DNA from: Faecalicoccus sp. | GTDB lineage: Bacteria; Bacillota_I; Bacilli_A; Erysipelotrichales; Erysipelotrichaceae | NCBI GenBank assembly: GCA_017941505.1 | Contig: JAGAWH010000068.1 | Location: forward strand, 1-33,563 | Reading direction: 5' to 3' | Length of the DNA: 33,563 nucleotides | Part shown: one piece after another, positions 17,363 to 24,658 of the stretch | Position numbering within the stretch: the stretch's first letter is position 1 | Layout: every line of letters starts with the position of its first letter | The notes under the pieces: model-generated | Seen by the model: the letters and a program-made list of their open reading frames with translations, nothing else | Told to the model about the DNA's origin: nothing | Databases searched by the model: none | Program-made: the position numbers and the translations under genes

Positions 17363-18515
17363 TTCTTAATTCCTCATATTGTTTCATGATTTTTTCATTT
17401 AGATCTTCACCATGAATGAATACCTGTTCGATCACACCTCCGCCGATACATTTATCGTGATCGTAGAACACAGCTTCCTGACCGCAGGTAACTGAGGCAA
17501 TTTTCTGCGGATAAATCACATGTGCCTCTGTATCGTTGAAAGACGTAAATTCAATATCCTGGTCAGGCTGGCGGTATCTGAATTTGGCAGTCAGCTTTGT
17601 CGGAATTTCGGAAAGATCTTTTACCAGCCAGTTAATATCTTTTACGATACACCCGTCGGAATAGAGCAAGTCACGATGAGAAGTATGGCATACAAAAAGA
17701 ATATTTTTGTTAACATCTTTTCCGACTACAAACCATGGTCCTTTCACGGAATTGATATTTAAACCTTTGCGCTGTCCGATGGTATAGTAGAGTACACCCT
17801 GGTGTTGTCCAACGACATTTCCGGTATCGATATCCACGATATTACCGGATTTAGCCGGTAAATAATTATGTAAAAACTGACGGAAGTTTCTTTCTCCGAT
17901 AAAACAGATGCCGGTGCTGTCTTTTTTAGTGGCAACGGATTCCAAATTTAACTTGTCGGCTATTTGACGCACTTCCGGTTTGGTCAGATTTCCTAAAGGG
18001 AAGATGGTTTTTTCCAGAGCAGAGTGGGGGATTTGACAAAGAAAATACGTCTGGTCTTTGTTCTGGTCGGCAGCTCTTGTAAGATAGGTAAAACCGTTTT
18101 CTACTTTAGTAGAGGCATAGTGACCGGTTGCGACCATATCAAATCCATTATTCATCGCATACTCAAAGAACGCATCGAATTTAATATATTTGTTGCAGAG
18201 AATATCCGGATTCGGTGTTCTTCCACGCCCATATTCTTTTAAGAAGGTTTGGAAAACAGAATCCCAATACTCCTTGATAAAATCAACCCGCAAGAGCTTG
18301 AGTCCGAGTTTTTCAGCAACCTTTAAGGCATCCTGATAATCCTGTTCCTGAGGACAGGTATCATCAAAAATCGTTGGGTTTCCTTCGATATCGTTATTGG
18401 CAAAGCTGTCCCAGTTTCGCATAAAGCAGCAGGTGACATCTAAGCCCTGTTTTTGTAGTTCATAAGCAGCGATTGCGGAATCCACACCTCCGCTAAGTCC
18501 GACTAATACTTTCAT
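17349..18515 (-). CDS. mnmA: tRNA-specific 2-thiouridylase MnmA
   Basis: MnmA thiolates U34 of tRNA-Lys, -Glu and -Gln. The 388-aa protein has the PP-loop GLSGGVDS (6-13), the CCFMRNWDS segment, TPNPDILCNKYIKF with catalytic C107, and DSTGICFIGERNFRQFL with the second catalytic C204, followed by the beta-rich C-terminal domain. GGAGGGATTCT precedes the ATG. It leads a two-gene operon with recD2 and is divergent from tRNA-Leu. Confidence 0.96.
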   Translation of the reverse strand: MKVLVGLSGGVDSAIAAYELQKQGLDVTCCFMRNWDSFANNDIEGNPTIFDDTCPQEQDYQDALKVAEKLGLKLLRVDFIKEYWDSVFQTFLKEYGRGRTPNPDILCNKYIKFDAFFEYAMNNGFDMVATGHYASTKVENGFTYLTRAADQNKDQTYFLCQIPHSALEKTIFPLGNLTKPEVRQIADKLNLESVATKKDSTGICFIGERNFRQFLHNYLPAKSGNIVDIDTGNVVGQHQGVLYYTIGQRKGLNINSVKGPWFVVGKDVNKNILFVCHTSHRDLLYSDGCIVKDINWLVKDLSEIPTKLTAKFRYRQPDQDIEFTSFNDTEAHVIYPQKIASVTCGQEAVFYDHDKCIGGGVIEQVFIHGEDLNEKIMKQYEELRNGIN

Positions 18516-18535
18516 AGAATCCCTCCAGTCTTTTC

Positions 18536-18564
18536 ATTATACTCAAAAAAGAAAGAAATTAAAA
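18536..18564 (-). promoter_or_regulatory. Probable promoter for mnmA-recD2
   Basis: A perfect minus-strand TATAAT (18541-18536) lies 20 bp before the mnmA start; the -35 at 17 bp (TTTTAA) is weak. It lies back-to-back with the tRNA-Leu promoter. Confidence 0.5.
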
Positions 18565-18569
18565 TATGC

Positions 18570-18598
18570 TTGAAATGCAGTAACAGATTTGATAATAT
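18570..18598 (+). promoter_or_regulatory. Promoter for tRNA-Leu
   Basis: TTGAAA (18570-18575), 17 bp, TAATAT (18593-18598), ending 11 bp before the mature tRNA 5' end. A TATAAT at 18596-18601 overlaps but would need a 20-bp spacer. Confidence 0.6.
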
Positions 18599-18609
18599 AA
18601 TTGAGCAAT

Positions 18610-18696
18610 GCCCGGGTGGTGAAACTGGTAGACGCAGTGGACTCAAAATCCACCGGTAGCGATACCGTGCCGGTTCGAGTCCGGCCTCGGGCACCA
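18610..18696 (+). tRNA. tRNA-Leu (anticodon CAA)
   Basis: An 87-nt class II tRNA. The acceptor arms GCCCGGG and CTCGGGC pair with one G-U. The anticodon stem GTGGA/TCCAC encloses the loop CTCAAAA, with CAA at 18644-18646, reading UUG. A long variable arm (around CGGTAGCGATACCG) is typical of tRNA-Leu. The T arm is GCCGG-TTCGAGT-CCGGC. Discriminator A and CCA are encoded. Confidence 0.97.
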
Positions 18697-18711
18697 AGTT
18701 ACCCATACAAG

Positions 18712-18741
18712 GCAGGTTCCATAATCGGAGCCTGCTTTTTT
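18712..18741 (+). terminator. Terminator of tRNA-Leu
   Basis: GCAGGTTCC, ATAATC loop, GGAGCCTGC (9 bp with one G-U), then TTTTTT, 15 bp after the encoded CCA. Confidence 0.9.
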
Positions 18742-18976
18742 AAGCTTAAACACTTGGTCTGAGCGATCTCTCCATAACAGTCAAACGAACCGGTAAAAAC
18801 TAGTTCGTCTGGATGTTTTTGTAGAAAACGGAGGTAAAAATAAGCAGAAAGATAACCATGACATTTTTAGATCTGATTCCGTCAGGCATCAATTTTATAT
18901 TTAATACCTTTAGGGTGTTTTTTTTTATGCTCTTTGAGATAGAATAGAAGTAGAAATATACAACGAGGTTATAATT
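18742..18976 (+). other. Intergenic region with two hairpins and a tiny hydrophobic reading frame
   Basis: This 235-bp stretch has no clear gene. It holds a hairpin at 18785-18808 (ACGAAC...GTTCGT with a partly paired inner stem and AAAA loop), then CGGAGG, then a 29-codon frame at 18858-18947 (MTFLDLIPSGIN...), hydrophobic and without a well-spaced ribosome site. A terminator-like hairpin overlaps that frame at 18903-18919 (AATACC/GGTGTT) followed by eight T. It may be a small RNA or toxin-like peptide unit, or degraded sequence upstream of the TIR gene. No convincing promoter was found. Confidence 0.35.
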
Positions 18977-20068
18977 ATGAGAGCATATGAAGGAGACAAG
19001 CCCTATATCTTTGTGAGCTATGCGCATAAAGACAGTAAGAAAGTTTTTCAAATAATAGAACAGCTGCAGAAGCGGGGATACCGTATCTGGTATGATGAAG
19101 GAATTGAACCGGGAACGGAGTGGCCGGAAAACATTGCCCAGCACTTAATAAAGTCGGATACCTTTATTGCCTTTGTGACAGAGAATTCCATGAATTCTGC
19201 CAACTGCAGAAGAGAGATCAATTTTGCCCTGTCTAAAGAGAAACCGTTTTTAACGATCATATTAGAAAAAACAGAAATTCCTGCCGGCATGGAGTTACAA
19301 ATCTCTGCCCAACAGAGCATATTGAAATATAATTACAGCGATGAAAATCGCTTCTATGACAAAATTGAATCCTGCTCCTTTTTAGAAGACTGTAAAGGGG
19401 AAGTAGAGATTGATGTTGAAAACGCACCTTCTCAACAACCTCAAAAGAAGGCATTTCCGATATTACCGGTGATCTTAGGTGTCTGTCTTCTTGCAGGAAT
19501 TGCCATCTTTTTGCTCTTACCAAAAGGACAGAGTGAAAGCAAGCCCAACCAGCAGATTGTAGAGACCACAGTAGATAACCAGGACGCAGATAAAAAAGAA
19601 GAGACCACAGATGATACATCGGATAAGAAAGAAGATACTACCGATATCGCCTCGACATCGAATACTAGTGTATCCTGGGTTTATTCCATCAACCGTAATG
19701 ACTCCAGTCTTATCTATACCTTTGAAAGAGGTCCGGTTATCTCTATGCCTTTAGACTATGATGGACAGATTGATGTTGTGGAAGATACTGATAATGACCG
19801 GATTAATTTCTATCACAAAGCCAGCAAAGATGCCTGGGAGATGGATGGATATAAAGGCGGATTGTTGTTCTCTTTGAATTTCAGTGAAAAGAAGGATTAT
19901 TTATATCTTCCGGATTATCAGGATATAGGAAGCACTGCAGATGGCTTCTACTATTTAAGCTTTCCGACCGATCTGCAGGCTTATTTTGGAAATGAGAGAA
20001 TTGCGTCTCAATATTCGGAGTTATGGTCGCAAATTGATTATGTGAAACAGAATGTCCGTATGAACTAA
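18977..20068 (+). CDS. TIR-domain membrane protein with unknown ectodomain
   Basis: A 363-aa protein. Residues 9-130 form a TIR domain: YIFVSYAHKDS, GYRIWYDEGIEPGTEW and NSANCRREINFAL, where E80 occupies the position of the catalytic glutamate of NAD+-cleaving TIR domains. A single transmembrane helix follows (about 160-182), then an acidic, Thr-rich linker with two near-copies of KKEETTD/KKEDTTD (206-228), and a C-terminal domain (about 230-363) that I do not recognise, rich in aromatic residues. With the TIR part cytoplasmic, the C-terminal domain would be outside the cell. GAGG precedes the ATG. It converges on, and overlaps by 4 nt, the RyR-domain membrane gene. It may be a defence or signalling receptor; no substrate or trigger can be named from sequence. 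Confidence 0.85.
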   Translation: MRAYEGDKPYIFVSYAHKDSKKVFQIIEQLQKRGYRIWYDEGIEPGTEWPENIAQHLIKSDTFIAFVTENSMNSANCRREINFALSKEKPFLTIILEKTEIPAGMELQISAQQSILKYNYSDENRFYDKIESCSFLEDCKGEVEIDVENAPSQQPQKKAFPILPVILGVCLLAGIAIFLLLPKGQSESKPNQQIVETTVDNQDADKKEETTDDTSDKKEDTTDIASTSNTSVSWVYSINRNDSSLIYTFERGPVISMPLDYDGQIDVVEDTDNDRINFYHKASKDAWEMDGYKGGLLFSLNFSEKKDYLYLPDYQDIGSTADGFYYLSFPTDLQAYFGNERIASQYSELWSQIDYVKQNVRMN

Positions 20069-21849
20069 TTGATAAAATGTTCGATATTACGGACATTTTG
20101 TCTGTCTAATTCTTTGTAGTTTGTCTGGGTGCCGGTTAACTGATATACAAATTGATCGAGTTCATCCAGCTTGTCCCAGTCAATCAGACAGGCATGCAGC
20201 TTGTTGACACGGTCTACAGTAATCCGTATATCGGAATGTCCCTGTTTCTCAATCTGTTCATTTCTTTGCGCTGCTCTTTGAGAGATGACATTTTTATTCA
20301 TTGTTTGATAACCCTTCGTATAATGGAACGCACACCATCTTAGATGTTCGGTCCTGGAAAGATTTTCCAATACTTCATCATTGACTTCCGGTACCTTATC
20401 CATGATTTTTTTATACACATCGATAAAGTCGGCCATAGCTCTTGAACTCTGGCGGCTGAAGGCATCCGCCTTTTCCCATGCGGATTGTATATTTACATCA
20501 TTTGAATACAATTGGTTTACTTTCATAGCTCTGTCATCAATTGTCTTAGTGATTAGTACATCCGAGCCATATAAAGCCTGCGGTTCTGAAAGATCATTAA
20601 AGATCTTTACTTCATTTTCATAACATTGAATAATGGTACACCTTTGATTTGTCATACTTTCCCAGATGGAAGCTAAAGAGGCATTATCATGTTCATTACT
20701 CATACAGATCATGACTACATCAAATTGATCGAGGGCATCCTTTAATACGGAAACAGCTCCTAATGAACGGCAGTCTTTATTGATCATGGTGATATCATAG
20801 TTTTCAAACAAGCCCGGATTTTCGTGTTTATACGGTCCGGCTAAATTATCCAGATCCTTATCGATAATATAGTAATGCGTCTTACATCCTTCAAACTGGG
20901 TATTTCTTACAGTATCTGAAAATACTTCCTGTCCCAATATACTAAATCCTACAATGGCTATATAGAGATCATTTTGTGCCAGTGCTGCGTCATTGAAATG
21001 AATATGGTCTACAAAGGATGCTTTACGGGTAACCAGTCTTGCGGTCAGCTCTTTTTCCGTAAAGCAGAAGATATTGTTGTATTGTTTACTGTTTGTCTGC
21101 AGAATCTGGTCTAAAGTTTTTTCTGTGGCCCGTATGGTTAACGATGCCTTTGAATTGGCATCCTTTAAGATGTTGGCAAAGCGATACGCAAATTCCATAT
21201 TGTTCTGCTCATTGGGACTGATGCAGTAAAGTTGAATACCTTTTTTATGTTTGAGACCGAAATTGTCTTCAAAGCGCGGATTGGTACTGTCGACTACCAC
21301 AAAGCCTAACTGGTTGATAAAATTCGAATAATCAGAAGTAGAATGGTCATCGATAAAGACAATCAATGATTTTGGATTACTCTTTAACAGAGCCTTGGCA
21401 TGATTGAATGAATTTCCATCCGTACCATAGATAATATTGACTTCCTGACGGGATAGTTTTAATAAAATCCCTCTATTTTTAAGAATCAGCGTGGATCCGA
21501 TGGTGGATAAAACGGCACTGGCAGTCATGTAAAATGCCAGTAAATGAACGGACCAGAATATAAACTGGCCGGGAAGCGTGGCATACAGCGGTGTATTTTT
21601 AACGATATCATAATTGACATTTCCGACAAACATCGCAAGGACCTGGAGTGCCGTTCGTATCACTGCGGTAAATAATAATGTTTCATTTACTGTAAAGGCA
21701 TAACCATATATCAATAAGCCTGAGATGACCACGATTAAAAAAAGCGGAAAATAAATTTTATCAATGAGTTTTGTTCGTCTGGCGATAATAATAAACAAAA
21801 TAATAACGAGTACTGCGGATGCCGCAACAGTAATAAGGAAATTAGTCAT
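20065..21849 (-). CDS. Membrane protein with Rossmann (TrkA-N-like) domains and C-terminal RyR-like domain
   Basis: A 594-aa protein. The N-terminal 125 residues hold about four transmembrane helices (3-22, 33-51, 57-76, 98-122). Two nucleotide-binding-like Rossmann units follow: NIIYGTDGNSFNHAKAL (138-154), and IAIVGFSILGQEVF (297-310) with IIDKD at its next acidic strand. Residues 495-590 (LSRTEHLRWCAFHYTKGY, then KLHACLIDWDKLDELDQ) resemble the bacterial RyR domain. No potassium selectivity filter (TVGYG) is present, so it is probably not a K+ channel despite the TrkA-like fold. AAGAAGGA precedes the ATG. It lies 18 bp after a small unknown gene and faces the TIR gene. RyR domains have been proposed as nucleotide-ligand sensors; a link to TIR products is my inference. 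Confidence 0.72.
   Translation of the reverse strand: MTNFLITVAASAVLVIILFIIIARRTKLIDKIYFPLFLIVVISGLLIYGYAFTVNETLLFTAVIRTALQVLAMFVGNVNYDIVKNTPLYATLPGQFIFWSVHLLAFYMTASAVLSTIGSTLILKNRGILLKLSRQEVNIIYGTDGNSFNHAKALLKSNPKSLIVFIDDHSTSDYSNFINQLGFVVVDSTNPRFEDNFGLKHKKGIQLYCISPNEQNNMEFAYRFANILKDANSKASLTIRATEKTLDQILQTNSKQYNNIFCFTEKELTARLVTRKASFVDHIHFNDAALAQNDLYIAIVGFSILGQEVFSDTVRNTQFEGCKTHYYIIDKDLDNLAGPYKHENPGLFENYDITMINKDCRSLGAVSVLKDALDQFDVVMICMSNEHDNASLASIWESMTNQRCTIIQCYENEVKIFNDLSEPQALYGSDVLITKTIDDRAMKVNQLYSNDVNIQSAWEKADAFSRQSSRAMADFIDVYKKIMDKVPEVNDEVLENLSRTEHLRWCAFHYTKGYQTMNKNVISQRAAQRNEQIEKQGHSDIRITVDRVNKLHACLIDWDKLDELDQFVYQLTGTQTNYKELDRQNVRNIEHFIN
20074..20099. terminator. Hairpin between the convergent TIR and RyR genes
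   Basis: AAAATGTTCG, ATATTA loop, CGGACATTTT (10 bp with one G-U). The arms end in A4 and T4, so it could terminate transcription in both directions, though no longer T-run follows. It lies in the last codons of the minus-strand gene. Confidence 0.5.
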
Positions 21850-21867
21850 TATTAGAAATCCTTCTTT

Positions 21868-22266
21868 CTATAAAAAATACAATGTATGTTCACACATGCT
21901 GACATAATGAGCATTTAAAGTTTTGTTGTCCAGATCGACGCCGAATTGATTCATCGTATCATAAAGATTTGTTAATGCGTCTTTACGGGCAAAGGCGATT
22001 TCATCATCAGAAGACTCTTCTAAGTCAAAATAGATTTCTATTTCATTGATTAGTCTTGACCAATCCGGCCAATCCAGATTTTCCTTGCGGATTATTTCTT
22101 TCAATCGATATTTAATTCTTTCTTTTGGCTTCATGTGTTTATCCCTTCTAATATTATTCATGAAAAACTGTTTAAATTGTTGGATATTGTTGTTTTCTTC
22201 TATTATCGTATCAAATATTTTTACAAACCAAAATAACAACTCTGATTTTCTTTTTTCATCTTTCAT
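21868..22266 (-). CDS. Hypothetical protein, upstream of the RyR-domain gene
   Basis: Not recognised. The longest frame gives 132 aa: a charged, helix-rich protein with an acidic middle (EIYFDLEESSDDEIAFARKD) and C-terminal LNAHYVSMCEHTLYFL, without transmembrane segment or signal. The start is uncertain. The ATG at 22266 directly follows an in-frame stop and has no ribosome site. The ATG at 22134 (88 aa, MKPKERIKYRLK...) has AGAAGGG 8 nt upstream. The first 44 codons are AT-rich but free of stops, which weakly favours the longer form. It lies 18 bp before the RyR gene, so the two probably form an operon. Confidence 0.6.
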   Translation of the reverse strand: MKDEKRKSELLFWFVKIFDTIIEENNNIQQFKQFFMNNIRRDKHMKPKERIKYRLKEIIRKENLDWPDWSRLINEIEIYFDLEESSDDEIAFARKDALTNLYDTMNQFGVDLDNKTLNAHYVSMCEHTLYFL

Positions 22267-22319
22267 CTAAGCTAAAAATAAGGTACGATATAGGAAAGAA
22301 AATTACAGAGGTTATGGAA

Positions 22320-23825
22320 ATGGATAATAATAAATTTAGACCGACTTATCATGTTAGTGTACCGAAAGGATGGTGCAACGATCCTAACGGTATGATTTTT
22401 TATGATGGAAAAGCACATTTATTTTACCAGCATTACCCATATGATTATAAATGGGGACAGATGCACTGGGGACATGTCGCAACCAAAGATTTTGTGAAAT
22501 GGGAACAATATCCGGTTGCTCTTCGCCCGGATGAAGATTATGAAGTCATCTGTGGGTGCTGTTCAGGTAATGCGATTGAAAAGGATGGAAAGCTCTATTT
22601 GATGTATACCGCTGCCCAACCGGAAGTACAAAGACAATGTCTTGCCTGGTCAACGGATGGGGGAAGAACCTTCACAAAAGAGCCAAACAATCCAATTTTA
22701 AAGGCAGAAGATTTAGATCCGGAAGTATCACCGCGAGATTTCAGAGACCCGAAGATCTTTATTCGTGATGGCATATATTATTGTTTATGCGGTATTCGTT
22801 TGTTAGATGTAAATGATTCCTATCTTACAAGAGGCATGAGTGATACCACAGCGGTTCCAAAGGAAGAAAGAGGAATTCTTGGCTGGGGTAACTTGATCTT
22901 AATGAAATCAAAAGACCTTTACCATTGGGAGTATTGCGGTCATTTGATCGACCGTAAGGAAGGCTATGATGAAAGCTTCTATCATGTTGATGGGGCTTAT
23001 GAATGCCCGGATTTCATTGAATCCAACGGCAAGCAGATCATTCTAGCCAGTCCGCAGAATCATCCGCAGTTAGGTTATTTATATCAGAACGGACATTCAT
23101 CCTGCTTCTTACCGGGAACTTTGAATTTTGAAAACGGACATTTCGATTATGAAGGAATCTATGAAATTGACAGTGGTTTAGATTTCTATGCTCCGCAGAC
23201 CATGAAGCTGCCTGATGGCAGAATCATTATGATCGCATGGAAGGAAATGTGGGATCGCTCATTCCCAACTCAGGCTTTTGATTGGGCAGGAACATATACG
23301 CTTCCGCGTGAAGTGGAATGGAAAAACGGACGTCTTTATCAATATCCGGTTCGTGAGATCAAGAATTATGAATCCAATAAGGTCGAAAAGAAAGATATCA
23401 CGATTGAAAATGAAAGCATTTCGTTTGAAGGTATTGAGGGCAATACTATTGAATTAAAAGTTGTCTTAAGACCAAATGCCAAAAAAGTGGGCTTAAGAAT
23501 CTTCAAGGGTAAGATTCATCATACCGATTTATGGTATGAAATGGATAAAAACCTGATTACTTTCAGCAGAGCGGATTCCGGTATACCGGTTCGCGGCTTT
23601 GAAGATAATACCGATGTACGTGTATGCGAAATTGACGATGAAGAGAAGTTAACTCTGGATTTATTCTTAGATGTGAATTCGGTAGAAATCTTTATTAACG
23701 GCGGACGCTATACAATGTCTAACAACGTATATCCAAATCCGGATGATATCGGTATTGAAGTTTTCTGTGAAGATGGAAGCTGTTTGATTGAATCCATTGA
23801 AAAATATGACATTATCGTAAAATAG
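22320..23825 (+). CDS. GH32 beta-fructosidase (sucrose-6-phosphate hydrolase/fructanase type), copy 1
   Basis: GH32 enzymes cleave terminal beta-fructosyl bonds of sucrose, sucrose-6-phosphate, inulin or levan. The start at 22320 puts AGAGG 8 nt upstream; the ATG at 22314 would be only 2 nt from it. Catalytic residues in the 501-aa protein: nucleophile D21 (WCNDPNG), stabiliser D143 in FRDPK, acid/base E228 in YECPDF. The five-bladed propeller is followed by a C-terminal beta-sandwich (about 360-501). No signal peptide, so it is intracellular. Relative to the second copy it has an insertion of about 27 residues just after the RDP blade (RLLDVNDSYLTRGM...). It is followed 12 bp later by a HAD phosphatase. 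Exact substrate is uncertain. Confidence 0.9.
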   Translation: MDNNKFRPTYHVSVPKGWCNDPNGMIFYDGKAHLFYQHYPYDYKWGQMHWGHVATKDFVKWEQYPVALRPDEDYEVICGCCSGNAIEKDGKLYLMYTAAQPEVQRQCLAWSTDGGRTFTKEPNNPILKAEDLDPEVSPRDFRDPKIFIRDGIYYCLCGIRLLDVNDSYLTRGMSDTTAVPKEERGILGWGNLILMKSKDLYHWEYCGHLIDRKEGYDESFYHVDGAYECPDFIESNGKQIILASPQNHPQLGYLYQNGHSSCFLPGTLNFENGHFDYEGIYEIDSGLDFYAPQTMKLPDGRIIMIAWKEMWDRSFPTQAFDWAGTYTLPREVEWKNGRLYQYPVREIKNYESNKVEKKDITIENESISFEGIEGNTIELKVVLRPNAKKVGLRIFKGKIHHTDLWYEMDKNLITFSRADSGIPVRGFEDNTDVRVCEIDDEEKLTLDLFLDVNSVEIFINGGRYTMSNNVYPNPDDIGIEVFCEDGSCLIESIEKYDIIVK

Positions 23826-23837
23826 AAAGAGGACAGT

Positions 23838-24611
23838 ATGAAAAAGAAAGTATTTGCGAGTGATTTTGACGGAACTATTTATTTCTATAAAGCTGATGTA
23901 AAGCTTCCACCGGAAAATGTTGAAAAAGTAAAAGAATATCAGGAAGCAGGCAACCTGTTTGGCTTCTGCACCGGACGTCAGGTTGGCGGTCTTACACCGT
24001 TTATCGGCGGTCTTATCGATCCGGATTTCTATATTACCAGCACCGGTGCCAACATTGTCGGAGGTCATGGTGAAGATATTTACCGCAGAGGAATTGATCG
24101 TGATGTAGTCGATCAGATCTGCGATATGGTGGATAAGACAGAACATCGTATTTCCATTGATATCAACGGCGTAATCAATGTCTTTGAAGAAATGGATTAT
24201 CCGGGTGAGTATCATGTGATCACCGGTATGAAAGATGCGATGCCGGGCTTAGTACATCAATTGGGTATCCATAATGAGACCGAAGAAGAAGCAGCTGCGC
24301 TTGCTGAAAAGATCAATGAACAGTTCGGTGAATATGTTAATGCCTTTAGAAATGTTGTGGAAGTCGATGTAGCTCCTAAAGGATGCACCAAGGGTAGAGG
24401 TGTTGAACGTTTACGTGAGTTCTATAAAGATAAATACGGTGATATCAAATTATACGGAATCGGTGATTCCATCAACGATATTCCACTTCTGGAAGCATCG
24501 GATGTATCCTATACCTTCCCATATGCACCGAAGGAAGTACAGGCCATTGCCACAAAAGTTGTCGATACAATCGTTGATGCTCTTGAAGACAGCATGAAGG
24601 ATGAAATATAA
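23838..24611 (+). CDS. Cof-type HAD-IIB phosphatase
   Basis: HAD-superfamily hydrolases of this type dephosphorylate sugar phosphates and related metabolites. The 257-aa protein has motif I DFDGT (9-13), a Cof-type C2 cap (about 85-180), the lysine of motif III (K185 in APKGCTKGRG), and motif IV GDSINDIPLLE (210-220). A GAGGACA ribosome site precedes the ATG. Its place between two GH32 genes suggests action on a hexose phosphate or phosphorylated sugar from their pathway, but substrate preference cannot be read from sequence in this family. Confidence 0.9.
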   Translation: MKKKVFASDFDGTIYFYKADVKLPPENVEKVKEYQEAGNLFGFCTGRQVGGLTPFIGGLIDPDFYITSTGANIVGGHGEDIYRRGIDRDVVDQICDMVDKTEHRISIDINGVINVFEEMDYPGEYHVITGMKDAMPGLVHQLGIHNETEEEAAALAEKINEQFGEYVNAFRNVVEVDVAPKGCTKGRGVERLREFYKDKYGDIKLYGIGDSINDIPLLEASDVSYTFPYAPKEVQAIATKVVDTIVDALEDSMKDEI

Positions 24612-24616
24612 TGAGA

Positions 24617-24637
24617 AAACCTCCATCAAGGGGGTTT
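24617..24637 (+). terminator. Hairpin between the HAD and second GH32 genes
   Basis: AAACCTCC, ATCAA loop, GGGGGTTT (8 bp with one T-G) and a weak T-run (CTTT). It probably acts as a partial terminator or mRNA-stability element that lowers expression of the downstream gene. Confidence 0.5.
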
Positions 24638-24658
24638 CTTTATGGAAAGGAATATTGA

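Noticed and set aside
18512..18706. Minus-strand reading frame across tRNA-Leu
   Set aside because: It is the complement of the tRNA gene and the mnmA promoter region; the tRNA folds fully.
18800..19144. Minus-strand 114-codon frame over the TIR gene start
   Set aside because: Composition is irregular, no ribosome site, and it is opposite a clear TIR domain.
20065..21849. Potassium channel or Trk/Kef uptake protein
   Set aside because: The Rossmann units look TrkA-like but no TVGYG-type selectivity filter is present between the membrane helices, and the C-terminus is RyR-like, not TrkA-C.
22046..22270. Plus-strand 74-codon frame upstream of the first GH32 gene
   Set aside because: It is opposite the minus-strand unknown gene, has no ribosome site and overlaps the likely promoter region.
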